This document shows, piece after piece, positions 7,841 to 14,428 of a stretch of 29,088 nucleotides of DNA. Within the stretch, counting starts at the first letter, position 1; each line of letters starts with the position of its first letter. Source of the DNA: a virus; the IMG/VR virus record IMGVR_UViG_3300006810_014096, positions 1 to 29,088 of that record, one strand, 5' to 3'. Below the pieces are notes generated by a model. That model was not told the DNA's origin. It did not search any database and worked only from the letters and a program-made list of their open reading frames with translations. The translations under genes were made by a program, and so were the position numbers.

Positions 7841-9258
7841 TGAGCCTGTGCCATGAAGAGGGCCAGTGAGTCGTCCAGGGAGTTGAAGGCGCGCGAACAC
7901 CCATCCACCTGGTCGTCGAAGTGGCCGTTGGGGAACATCTTGAATTCGTTGAGCAGCGCCTCGTTCCAGGGCGCCCGGAGCATCTTCACGTTGCCGGCGT
8001 TCACTTGGGCGGCGAAGCCTGCCGCGCGTGTGGCCTTGTCCCCGCTCTCAAGCGAGAAGGTGGCCGGCACGCCGTAGAGCTTGCGGCTCAGGTGCATGAC
8101 CTGCGCCTTGCCTGCCTGCCCGGGGTCCTGCGGGATCGACTGGAGGACCATGTCGGCCTTGCCGGTGTTCCCGATCGCCGTCTCCACTTCGTCCGGGCCC
8201 ATCCGCTCGCGCAGGACGTCCGCGATGTAGATGACGCCGTCCTGACTGCGGCCCAGCTTGGCGCCCACGGTCCAGTCACCCCGCTTCATCTTCGCCTCGG
8301 TTCCAGCCAAGTCCCACCCGCGCACGAACTGAAGGCCGGCGGGAAGCGCATCGACCGTCTCGATCTTGGCGGCCTTGATGATCCCGCCGTCGCCCGGAGA
8401 TGGCTGCTGCTGGTACTGCCCCGAGAAGACGTAGGGCATCGACTCGCGCATACGGTTAAGGTCGGCGGCAGTGTGCTTCTCAGGCCACAGGGCCTCGCCG
8501 TCCTCCGACAGCGCCTCGAAGCAGACGTGCTCCCACACCTCACCATTGCCACCCGGTCGCGGTTCTTCGCCGGGCTTGCGGCCCAGGAGCCAGCCGGCCA
8601 GGTCGCGCTCGTGCAGGCGCTGCATGATCACGATGATCGGCGTGTCCGCGCTGTTCACGCGGGACTGCAGCGTGTTGTTGAACCAGTCCAGCACGCCCTG
8701 GCGGACCGTGTCGCTGTCGGCCTCGCCCGGCTTGTGCGGGTCATCGATGATGATCGCACCGCCAAAGCCGGGCCGAGCCTTGCCCGCGCCGAAGCCGGTC
8801 ACAGTGCCCTCGGCACCGGTGGCATAGACCACCCCGCCCTTGGTTGTCCGCCAGTCGCCCTTGGCGCTGCTGTCCTTGCGCAGCTCGACCTCGGGGAAGA
8901 TCTCCCCGTAGACCTCGTGCTGCACCAGCTCGCGGGTATTGGCGCTGTTGTTCAGGGCCAGTGGTGCGGCATAGCTGATGTGGATGAACTCGGAGTCCGG
9001 CACCTTGCCCAGGCACCAGGACATCCAGTTCACGACCGCCAGCTCGGTCTTCGAATACCGCGGCGGCAGGTTGATCACCAGGCGCTTGCACTCGCCCCGA
9101 TAAACCCGGTCCAAGGCCGCGCACAGAGGGGCATGGTGCTTGGCCCGCATCCACTGGAAGCCCTTCTTCCGCAGGAACGTGTAGCGGCTGTAGAAATAGA
9201 AGTCCTCCCGCGCCAGCTCGGCCGCAACCAGCTTTTGCTGAGCGGTCAGCTCGCCCAC
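7837..9258 (-). CDS. Terminase large subunit
   Basis: 473 residues. ATPase domain: a deviant Walker A at residues 65-71 (PPRYSKT) and Walker B near 168-173 (GAIIIDDP). Nuclease domain: first acidic residue in GWDLAGT (Asp316) and a terminal acidic cluster FDDQVDG (about 450). It cuts and pumps phage DNA into the prohead with the small subunit. The start is GTG at 9258, backed by a near-perfect AGGAGGTG site 4 nt upstream, 1 nt after the small-subunit stop. Length is normal for headful-type terminases. The cos or pac site is not visible. Confidence 0.93.
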   Translation of the reverse strand: MGELTAQQKLVAAELAREDFYFYSRYTFLRKKGFQWMRAKHHAPLCAALDRVYRGECKRLVINLPPRYSKTELAVVNWMSWCLGKVPDSEFIHISYAAPLALNNSANTRELVQHEVYGEIFPEVELRKDSSAKGDWRTTKGGVVYATGAEGTVTGFGAGKARPGFGGAIIIDDPHKPGEADSDTVRQGVLDWFNNTLQSRVNSADTPIIVIMQRLHERDLAGWLLGRKPGEEPRPGGNGEVWEHVCFEALSEDGEALWPEKHTAADLNRMRESMPYVFSGQYQQQPSPGDGGIIKAAKIETVDALPAGLQFVRGWDLAGTEAKMKRGDWTVGAKLGRSQDGVIYIADVLRERMGPDEVETAIGNTGKADMVLQSIPQDPGQAGKAQVMHLSRKLYGVPATFSLESGDKATRAAGFAAQVNAGNVKMLRAPWNEALLNEFKMFPNGHFDDQVDGCSRAFNSLDDSLALFMAQAQ

Positions 9259-9259
9259 T

Positions 9260-9733
9260 TCACACCTCCTGCAGCAGCTTCTTCGCCTCCTCTCGGAACT
9301 TGCCGGGGGTCATGTCGGCGCTCTGGATCGGCCCACCGTTGGGGCCGCTGTGTTCGACTTGCTGGCGGTTCGTGTACGCCCCGCCTGTCTCCTTGGCCGC
9401 CTGCTCGATGAGCTGGGCCGCCAAGGCCATGTTCTTCATCCCTTCGGCCTTGTTGGCCATCCGGTTCAACGCGCGCAGTCGGACGGCTCGGTTGGCAATG
9501 GGAATGTCCGCCGTCTCGGCCTTGAAGCGCTCCCGGGTGGTGTTGAACAGCTCGACCCAGCGCTGCGCCAGCTTCCGCCCTGCGTGCTTGGTAGGGTCGT
9601 GCGATTCCACCGTCTGGCGGCTCACGGCCTGACCGAACTCAGTCTTGACCGCCTCCACCACCGTGCTGGGCGTGTCGAAGCACGCCAACTGCTGGACGAT
9701 GAAGGTCTTCACCTGGGCGTCGAGCGCGGGCAT
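9260..9733 (-). CDS. Terminase small subunit (DUF2280)
   Basis: 157 residues, starting MPALDAQVKTFIVQQLACFD. The N-terminal helical region (SRQTVESHDPTKHAGRKLAQ) matches DUF2280 proteins, which bind DNA next to large terminase genes. The middle (NRAVRLRALNRMANKAEGMK) is typical of these subunits, and the end holds a flexible segment. Role: recognises the packaging site and hands DNA to the large subunit. The gene is placed directly upstream of the large subunit with tight spacing. Confidence 0.85.
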   Translation of the reverse strand: MPALDAQVKTFIVQQLACFDTPSTVVEAVKTEFGQAVSRQTVESHDPTKHAGRKLAQRWVELFNTTRERFKAETADIPIANRAVRLRALNRMANKAEGMKNMALAAQLIEQAAKETGGAYTNRQQVEHSGPNGGPIQSADMTPGKFREEAKKLLQEV

Positions 9734-9764
9734 CTGTATTCAGCCTTGTCGTGCCAGGTCGTGC

Positions 9765-10385
9765 CTACGCCGCCCTCAGCAGGCAGGTTCCACACGACCG
9801 GGCGATGTCTAGTCTGGCCACCTCAGGCGGCCTCTGTGCTGCGTCTACGAGCTTCTGGACCTGTTCCCCTGCCCCATACCTGCGAACAACCCCGACGAAC
9901 TCTTCAACGTCATGGGCTCGCATCGTCAGGGCGGCAGATCCATCCCTACGGAACTTCGGGGCACCGTACTGATCGGCCTCTTGGGCAACGTGGTAGAGCT
10001 CGTGCTCCACCAGGGCACAGAACTCCGTGTCGGTGCAGCTGGAGCAGTAATCGGCGGCCAGGGTGATCACCACCTCAGGCACGCGCCCGAACCAGTCCAC
10101 CATCTGGCGTTCCATCCGGGCCTTGTGCCACCCACCCGCCCGGAAAGCCACTATCTCGGCCTGGCCGACAACGGTCCTGCCCTGCTTGGTGAAACAGGTG
10201 CCCGCCCAGAGGATGCCCACGTCTGCACCCTGTAGGTGCAGGTGATCGGGGTTGTGCAGGTTCCCGTCCTCGGACAGCACCTCGGCTTCGATCCACTCCC
10301 AGACATCGGGAGCAGGCCGGAACCGCATGGACATGTCTTCGAGGTCGATTTCCAGAAGATCAGGGGGTGGGAGTGGGCGGCTCAT
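9765..10385 (-). CDS. Putative phage metallopeptidase
   Basis: 206 residues with a clear zinc-binding HELYH motif (in CALVEHELYHVAQE, about residues 137-150), matching the putative phage metallopeptidase group often found between lysis and terminase genes. Downstream it has a conserved-looking segment FRRDGSAALTMRAHDVEEFVG in which His or Glu could be the third ligand. The C-terminus has two Cys (SCGTC). Substrate unknown. The start at 10385 has no strong ribosome site; the upstream extension to 10469 runs through non-coding-looking sequence and was not used. Confidence 0.75.
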   Translation of the reverse strand: MSRPLPPPDLLEIDLEDMSMRFRPAPDVWEWIEAEVLSEDGNLHNPDHLHLQGADVGILWAGTCFTKQGRTVVGQAEIVAFRAGGWHKARMERQMVDWFGRVPEVVITLAADYCSSCTDTEFCALVEHELYHVAQEADQYGAPKFRRDGSAALTMRAHDVEEFVGVVRRYGAGEQVQKLVDAAQRPPEVARLDIARSCGTCLLRAA

Positions 10386-10469
10386 GCGACGTTGGACGGA
10401 AATTCCGCAAGTGGACCTATCAGTTTGGAAGTTGTCTGCTACCCCCACACCCACTGGAAGAAGAGACAC

Positions 10470-10559
10470 ATGGAAATCACGTTACCGGGCATTTCTATGC
10501 TCATTTCAGCAATCACCGGGGCGGCCGCCGTCTACCTGAAATACCGGCGCAAGAAGTGA
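10470..10559 (+). CDS. Tiny membrane peptide, opposite to late genes
   Basis: A 29-residue ORF in the 188-nt gap between two late minus-strand genes, on the opposite strand. The peptide has a short polar start, a hydrophobic stretch (ISMLISAITGAAAVYL) long enough for one membrane helix, and a basic end KYRRKK. A GGAAGAAGAG stretch lies 5-14 nt upstream of the ATG. This shape matches small membrane peptides such as type I toxins or phage lysis/exclusion peptides, but no family is recognised. It may simply be chance; the good ribosome site is the main support. Confidence 0.4.
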   Translation: MEITLPGISMLISAITGAAAVYLKYRRKK

Positions 10560-10573
10560 GGGGGTGCGCCGGC

Positions 10574-10855
10574 TCAGGGCTTATCGCCCGGGGCCGGCTT
10601 CCCCTGCACCTGCTCGATCGCGTCGAACTGGGCCTCGTACTGGATAAGGCAGCGCTTCCGGCCGTTGCTGACCTCGAACACTGCCGACGGCCTGCCTTCT
10701 CGCTCCCAGGTGCAGCGCTTCCGCAGCGCGGGGTCGATAGGCACATAGGTGGCTACCGGCACCTGCATCACGGTCGGTGGCGGAGGGTTCTGCTTGGGAG
10801 CCGCCGATTGGCACGCCGTCAGGAGGACCGCCGCGGCGATCACGATATGTCGCAT
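10574..10855 (-). CDS. o-spanin (Rz1-like lipoprotein)
   Basis: 93 residues with a lipoprotein signal: short basic start, hydrophobic IVIAAAVLL and lipobox LTAC with Cys15 as the lipidation site. After it comes a Pro-rich segment (KQNPPPPTV), as in Rz1 proteins. It would sit in the outer membrane and join the i-spanin coded just upstream to fuse the two membranes at the last step of lysis. The two spanin genes are adjacent (1 nt gap) rather than nested as in lambda. AAGGGG upstream serves as ribosome site. It is longer than lambda Rz1. Confidence 0.8.
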   Translation of the reverse strand: MRHIVIAAAVLLTACQSAAPKQNPPPPTVMQVPVATYVPIDPALRKRCTWEREGRPSAVFEVSNGRKRCLIQYEAQFDAIEQVQGKPAPGDKP

Positions 10856-10856
10856 G

Positions 10857-11339
10857 TCAGTACCCCTTCAGGGCCGGGCAGGCCGAGTCGAGCAGCTCCA
10901 ATGCCGCCTTGCAGGTATCAGGGCGGTCCTGGTATCGCTCCTTCCAGGTCATCGCGTCCCGTTCAGAGGCCTCGATCTTGCCAGCGAGGTCGTTCAGTGC
11001 CCTCGCGCTTTCATCCCTCAGGCGTTCGAGCTTGTCAGCCTCAGCCCGCAACGCGGTTGCCACCTCCGCGAGGCGGGCGTCTCTTGCGTCCACGTCCGCC
11101 TGCAGCCTCGTGGAGTCGGCGCGCCAGTCGGCCCGCACCTTCACGACCTCCGCGCTCAGCTCTTGGATGCGCTGCTCCCGCTCATAGGCCGTCAGTCCAG
11201 AGACCAGGCAGCCGAAGGCCAGGACCGCGCAGAAAGACTTCATTAAGCTGCCCGGCTTTCGGAGCCACTGAACGATCCCTGTGGCCCAGCCAACTAGGAG
11301 GCCCCAGAGGGCGGAGAGGAATCGAAGAATGCTCGTCAT
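10857..11339 (-). CDS. i-spanin (Rz-like)
   Basis: 160 residues: a hydrophobic N-terminal region, with a signal-anchor helix near residues 33-50 (MKSFCAVLAFGCLVSGLTAY), then a long charged coiled coil (about 52-135), the usual periplasmic part of Rz. Together with the downstream o-spanin it disrupts the outer membrane. The start at 11339 overlaps the holin stop (ATGA). An internal Met33 would give a shorter, more standard Rz, so the first 32 residues, which include a second hydrophobic piece, are less certain. C-terminal Cys residues (DTCKAALELLDSAC) may link dimers. Confidence 0.8.
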   Translation of the reverse strand: MTSILRFLSALWGLLVGWATGIVQWLRKPGSLMKSFCAVLAFGCLVSGLTAYEREQRIQELSAEVVKVRADWRADSTRLQADVDARDARLAEVATALRAEADKLERLRDESARALNDLAGKIEASERDAMTWKERYQDRPDTCKAALELLDSACPALKGY

Positions 11340-11791
11340 GGGGTGGTGCCTCCATTGGCGCCGGTGACCCTTTCAACCAACTTGAGGTAGCTCGGCAACA
11401 TGCGCCGTATGACGACGCCCGAGATGCCAGCCAGGGGCAACTGAGGTGCGCCAGCCAGCGAGGGGAATACAGCAGCGGCCACGGCGATGACCCAAGCGGC
11501 GAGGATGGCGTACCCAATTACGGCCACGGCCAGCGCCAGCAGCCTGGCTACGCTCTGGAACCACCGGCGACCACGGGGCCGGGCAGCGTCAGCCGACACT
11601 CGCTCTGCGTCCTTCTCCGGTAGCAGCAGCACACCGATGAGTGCGCCAGCAATGGCCACCAGCAGCACGGACTGCGGTACGCCGAGGATCACCCGCTCAG
11701 CCTGCCGTAGGGCATCGGCCGTCGCCGGCCCCACCACCGCGGCGGTGAAAGTGCCCACGACGGTCTTGAGAGTGCTCACGGGTTCAGTCAT
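11336..11791 (-). CDS. Holin-like membrane protein
   Basis: 151 residues with two strong hydrophobic segments: about residues 36-57 (VPQSVLLVAIAGALIGVLLL) and 79-106 (LLALAVAVIGYAILAAWVIA within it), separated by a basic loop with RPRGRR. A third, weaker segment follows. It lies between endolysin and spanins, coupled to both by ATGA overlaps, which is where a holin is expected. Holins form the inner-membrane holes that release endolysin. No specific holin family is recognised, so the call rests on topology and context. Confidence 0.75.
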   Translation of the reverse strand: MTEPVSTLKTVVGTFTAAVVGPATADALRQAERVILGVPQSVLLVAIAGALIGVLLLPEKDAERVSADAARPRGRRWFQSVARLLALAVAVIGYAILAAWVIAVAAAVFPSLAGAPQLPLAGISGVVIRRMLPSYLKLVERVTGANGGTTP

Positions 11792-12348
11792 CGGCCTATC
11801 AACCTTGCGTATCCGGCCTTCGCCAGCTTCAACTTCTGCCTGCGGTCGTCCAGGCCGTTCGGCATGGCCTTGCTCGTGGGCGAGCCGAGATTCACGGCCC
11901 GGCTGACAGCCAGCACGTCGTCCTTGTCGGCCCACGTGTTGATGAAATCTCGCTGCCAGAAGTACCCGGCTGCCAGTGCGGCGTCAGGCAGCGAGGCGAC
12001 CATGTCTGGGTTGCGGACGGCGCGATCGTCGTCGTAGATGGCCCGGCTGTACTTCTCGTAGTTGTCGCGGCCGGTGAGCTGGATGCCCCCGCGGCCACGG
12101 AACCGGAAGCCATCGCCAGGCTGGGTGTTGCCCAGGTCACTGCGGCCTTCATACCGGGTCTGCGCAGGGGTCGGCCCCCACAGTTCCTTGAGCCAGCGCC
12201 CGGTTCCGCTCTCATGCGCTACCTGCGCCAGGAAGTGGCACACGCGAAGCTCGGTGTTGATGCCGAAGCGATGACAGGCCTGCTCAAGGGCCAGCGCCAA
12301 CGCCGGCGAGAACCCCATCCCGGCGGCGACTGTTTCGATGCTCACCAT
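11788..12348 (-). CDS. Endolysin, glycoside hydrolase family 19
   Basis: 186 residues. Catalytic Glu46 lies in the HES motif (FLAQVAHESGTGRW), with Glu55 nearby, followed by RYEGRSDLGNTQPGDG and FRFRGRGGIQLTGRDNY, the typical GH19 chitinase-like endolysin core. It cleaves the sugar backbone of peptidoglycan. No signal peptide or membrane anchor is seen, so export would rely on the holin gene downstream. The start at 12348 has AGAGGAC 3-9 nt upstream; longer readings pass through the two tRNA genes and were rejected. Confidence 0.92.
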   Translation of the reverse strand: MVSIETVAAGMGFSPALALALEQACHRFGINTELRVCHFLAQVAHESGTGRWLKELWGPTPAQTRYEGRSDLGNTQPGDGFRFRGRGGIQLTGRDNYEKYSRAIYDDDRAVRNPDMVASLPDAALAAGYFWQRDFINTWADKDDVLAVSRAVNLGSPTSKAMPNGLDDRRQKLKLAKAGYARLIGR

Positions 12349-12362
12349 GGTGTCCTCTGTAC

Positions 12363-12437
12363 TGGTAGCAGCGGCCCGATTCGAACGGGCGACCTCCGGG
12401 ATATGAGCCCGGCGAGATACCGCTCCTCCACGCTGCA
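12363..12437 (-). tRNA. tRNA with CAU anticodon, initiator-like (Met)
   Basis: 75 nt with encoded CCA. Stems: acceptor TGCAGCG / CGCTGCT with a U:U mismatch at the first pair; D arm GAG/CTC; anticodon stem CCGGG / CCCGG around CTCATAT; T arm GCCCG / CGGGC around TTCGAAT. Two marks of bacterial initiator tRNA are present: no Watson-Crick pair at 1:72, and three successive G:C pairs at the bottom of the anticodon stem. The D arm and variable loop also read like tRNA-fMet. An Ile (lysidine) identity is the alternative. Confidence 0.88.
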
Positions 12438-12442
12438 ATGGG

Positions 12443-12497
12443 TGCCCGCCCCGCTGCCGGCTTGGCGCGAGGGTTGATCCGGTCGGGGAAGCGGGCA
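12443..12497 (-). other. Hairpin between the two tRNAs
   Basis: TGCCCGC plus CCCG (12443-12453) is complementary to CGGGG, AA, GCGGGCA (12484-12497), giving a long GC-rich stem with a small bulge over the 60-nt spacer between tRNAs. It has no U-tract, so processing of the tRNA precursor is a more likely role than termination. No T-arm motif is present, so I do not call it a third tRNA. Confidence 0.5.
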
Positions 12498-12501
12498 TAG
12501 C

Positions 12502-12576
12502 TGGAGCGGGCCATGGGATTCGAACCCATGTGGTCAGCTTGGAAGGCTGATGCCTTAGCCACTCGGCCAGGCCCGC
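12502..12576 (-). tRNA. tRNA-Gly (UCC anticodon)
   Basis: 75 nt with encoded CCA. Acceptor GCGGGCC pairs perfectly with GGCCCGC; D stem GCC/GGC with a 10-nt loop; anticodon stem TCAGC / GCTGA around CTTCCAA (anticodon UCC); a 4-nt variable loop; T arm ATGGG / CCCAT around TTCGAAT. Discriminator base is U, normal for Gly. The gene begins 5 nt after the U-tract of the upstream terminator, so it is the first product of the late transcript once termination is overcome. Confidence 0.95.
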
Positions 12577-12581
12577 ACAAG

Positions 12582-12607
12582 AAAAAGCCCCGCTCGATGG
12601 CGGGGCT
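12582..12607 (-). terminator. Intrinsic terminator at the head of the late operon (tR'-like)
   Basis: On the minus strand, a perfect 8-bp stem AGCCCCGC / GCGGGGCT with a 6-nt loop (CATCGA) is followed by TTTTTC. It lies after the Q-like gene and before the tRNAs and lysis genes, exactly where lambda has tR', the terminator that Q-modified polymerase ignores. Confidence 0.85.
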
Positions 12608-12646
12608 GATGAGTTTGGCCGGTGGCCAAGTCTCGCGATGTTGATG

Positions 12647-12676
12647 ATTCTGAGCCTTATCGCATGGACTCCGCAA
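12647..12676 (-). promoter_or_regulatory. Possible late promoter (pR'-like)
   Basis: TTGCGG (12676-12671) and CAGAAT (12652-12647) on the minus strand with 18 bp between them form a plausible sigma-70 promoter upstream of the tR'-like terminator. The match is weak; the placement between the Q-like gene and the terminator is the main argument. Confidence 0.35.
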
Positions 12677-12693
12677 CACCACACTTTCGAACG

Positions 12694-13407
12694 CTATGCG
12701 GCGCGCGCCTCAGGGAACCCGCCCCCATTGCTCAGCGCGCGCGAAAACTGGCGAGCCGCAACTTCCCCTGCCTGGTTCATTTCAGCCAGCAGCCACTCAA
12801 ACACCATCTTCCACCGCTTCGGATATGCCGAGGGATCGCACCTCATCGCCAGCGCCCGCCGGCGATCCGGCAGCGGCTCGATTCCGGTGCACCTGCAATC
12901 CTTGCAGCCCATGTCGTTGACGATTCCGGCGCCCGAGCATGCCGGGCAGCGGTTGCCGCTGGCCAGCTCCAGCACCACGGCATCGACCATCCGGGAGAGG
13001 TGCTGATAGGTATTCTTCGGCCAGGCCTGCGCCCGCGCCAGCACCACCGCGGCCTCACGATCCCGAAGGATCCGCCGCTGAGCGTCGGACATGCTGCGTC
13101 GGCTGAGGCTGACCATCTCCCTGGAGAAGCTCAGATCATCCTCGGCCTCAGCCAGCGCCCGTGCGCGGCGGGTGAACTCCGGACGCACGATTGCGAGCAC
13201 GGCCTCGGCCAGCTTGCCGCGGTGCCGGATGGCACCATCAGGCAAGTACACCGCCTCCATCACTTCCCGCCCAAGTCCGGCCGGCACCATACCCAGCGCG
13301 GCGGCGATATCGGACGTGGTCAGGCTCGGGGCGCCCCCACCCTGCCCTACGTCGAAGCGCACGGTCTGCGCGTTCAGTCGGGCCAGCATCTCGCGGCGGT
13401 CAACCAT
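12694..13407 (-). CDS. Late antiterminator, Q-like, with DnaJ-type zinc finger
   Basis: 237 residues. Near residues 155-180 there are two zinc-binding pairs, CPACSGAG and CKDCRCTG, the pattern seen in several lambdoid Q antiterminators. The N-terminal half includes SLTTSDIAAALGM, which could bind DNA, and a helical middle. It is the last gene of the minus early operon, followed by a short region with promoter and terminator signals and then the late genes, which is the Q position. It would load onto polymerase at the late promoter and let it pass 12582-12607 and the in-operon terminators. AGGAGAG precedes the ATG at 13407. Confidence 0.75.
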   Translation of the reverse strand: MVDRREMLARLNAQTVRFDVGQGGGAPSLTTSDIAAALGMVPAGLGREVMEAVYLPDGAIRHRGKLAEAVLAIVRPEFTRRARALAEAEDDLSFSREMVSLSRRSMSDAQRRILRDREAAVVLARAQAWPKNTYQHLSRMVDAVVLELASGNRCPACSGAGIVNDMGCKDCRCTGIEPLPDRRRALAMRCDPSAYPKRWKMVFEWLLAEMNQAGEVAARQFSRALSNGGGFPEARAA

Positions 13408-13636
13408 GTGTGTTCTCTCCTGGGGTGGTGCTGGTGGTAGAAATGCCGCGCGCGCTCGCCAGTGCGGCGCGCCATCGGTAGGCGGTGGCTCTGTGCATCC
13501 CGAAGTCGTCCTGCAGCTCTTTGACGCTTGGCAGGCGACTCCGGTACTTGTCAGCGATCCGGCAGGCGACGACGAGGCTCACAATTGCCGTCCCGCGCGG
13601 TCCGCCCACTTGCTCGGTGTAGGGATTGGCCGTCAC
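13400..13636 (-). CDS. Small helix-turn-helix protein
   Basis: 78 residues with a clear HTH in LPSVKELQDDFGMHRATAYR (about residues 34-53) followed by WRAAL. It starts with GTG at 13636 that overlaps the RusA stop (GTGA), with GAGAGGA upstream; an ATG 30 nt further upstream is possible but lacks the coupling. It overlaps the Q-like gene by 8 nt. Likely a DNA-binding helper or regulator of the late switch; target unknown. Confidence 0.7.
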   Translation of the reverse strand: MTANPYTEQVGGPRGTAIVSLVVACRIADKYRSRLPSVKELQDDFGMHRATAYRWRAALASARGISTTSTTPGENTHG

Positions 13637-14073
13637 ATGCCGATCCTCTCGATCTCGATCACGCACCCAGGTACGTCGAGGGCATCTGCGCCCTCCTCCG
13701 GATAGCGCTTGGCAGCGAGGAATTCCACGACCCGGGCGTCATCTCGCCAGATCCCTGCGTCGGTCAACGCGTCCTCGGTCGATCGGACCAGCTTGGAGAG
13801 GTCCGGCAGCTTGCATGGGAACACCGTGCGTCGCTTCGGGGCGCTGAGCGGCTTGTGGAGGGTGAACGTCATCCGGACCGCGAGCGGCTCATCAAGCATC
13901 TGTAGCCCGAGCTGGATGCGCAGCTGCTGGGCCGCCAGCTTCACGTCCTGCCGCCACGGCCGGACCTTCTTCGACGACTCAGCTAGGATCGCCCGGCCGC
14001 TCTTGGCCAGGCCCTTGAACGACTTGCTGCCCTGCGGCGCGGGCGAGCCATAGACCACGATCCGGATGATCAT
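13633..14073 (-). CDS. rusA: RusA-type Holliday junction resolvase
   Basis: 146 residues. It begins IIRIVVYGSPAPQGSKSF, the typical RusA start, and holds the active-site region PDLSKLVRSTEDALTDAGIW with acidic residues (Asp in PDLSK, Asp in STEDAL, and later DDARV) that would bind metal. It resolves branched DNA made during phage recombination and replication. It replaces lambda's nin-region nuclease at this position. ATG at 14073 overlaps the stop of the upstream YbcO-like gene (ATGA). Confidence 0.9.
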   Translation of the reverse strand: MIIRIVVYGSPAPQGSKSFKGLAKSGRAILAESSKKVRPWRQDVKLAAQQLRIQLGLQMLDEPLAVRMTFTLHKPLSAPKRRTVFPCKLPDLSKLVRSTEDALTDAGIWRDDARVVEFLAAKRYPEEGADALDVPGCVIEIERIGM

Positions 14074-14378
14074 GCGGCCACCTGGATCACGCCCATCTGC
14101 CACAGGGCCAGCATCGTGCGCTCGTGCCCGCGCAGCCAGATTTCGGCCTTCTCCTCGCGGGTGAAGCGCTTGCCTTGGTCCAGTTCGCGGTGGCAAGGCC
14201 TGCAGCCCGCTGCCACGAAGCAGTCGTGCGCCTTCAGACCGCCGCCCTTGCCGTGCCGACTCTGGTTGCTGTGCGCGGGCTCGCCGAAGCCACCCTCACA
14301 GCACCCGTCGATCTGCAGGGTGCACTCGACCTGATACACGGCGTCCAACAGCGCGCGGTCGCGGTAGTTCCCGTGCAT
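14070..14378 (-). CDS. YbcO / DUF1364-like nuclease
   Basis: 102 residues with pairs CTLQIDGCC, EPAHSNQS, a Lys/Gly-rich stretch and CRPCHRELD, resembling the HNH-like DUF1364 proteins (YbcO of prophage DLP12). These are metal-dependent nucleases found next to RusA or NinB in lambdoid nin regions. Start chosen at ATG 14378 behind GCGGGGG; ATG 14396 is an alternative adding six residues. It is the first nin gene left of the inserted plus-strand gene 14429-15040. Confidence 0.7.
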   Translation of the reverse strand: MHGNYRDRALLDAVYQVECTLQIDGCCEGGFGEPAHSNQSRHGKGGGLKAHDCFVAAGCRPCHRELDQGKRFTREEKAEIWLRGHERTMLALWQMGVIQVAA

Positions 14379-14395
14379 CAGACCATACCCCCGCA

Positions 14396-14401
14396 TACAA
14401 T
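14396..14401 (+). promoter_or_regulatory. Possible -10 box for the plus-strand moron
   Basis: TACAAT lies 28 nt upstream of the ATG at 14429, a usual distance. No good -35 is seen 17 bp further upstream. It would let the 14429 gene be expressed independently of the early-right operon. Confidence 0.35.
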
Positions 14402-14428
14402 CGCGCCATTCAGCACAGGGGATGTGGC

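Noticed and set aside
7921-9411. Plus-strand ORF of 496 codons opposite the terminase
   Set aside because: Runs antisense to the terminase genes, which have clear motifs; composition is typical of a shadow frame.
12438-12501. Third tRNA between the two called ones
   Set aside because: A strong stem is present but there is no T-arm motif, anticodon arm or CCA end.
11788-12684. Longer endolysin starting at 12684
   Set aside because: The extension crosses both tRNA genes and the terminator; the start at 12348 has its own ribosome site.
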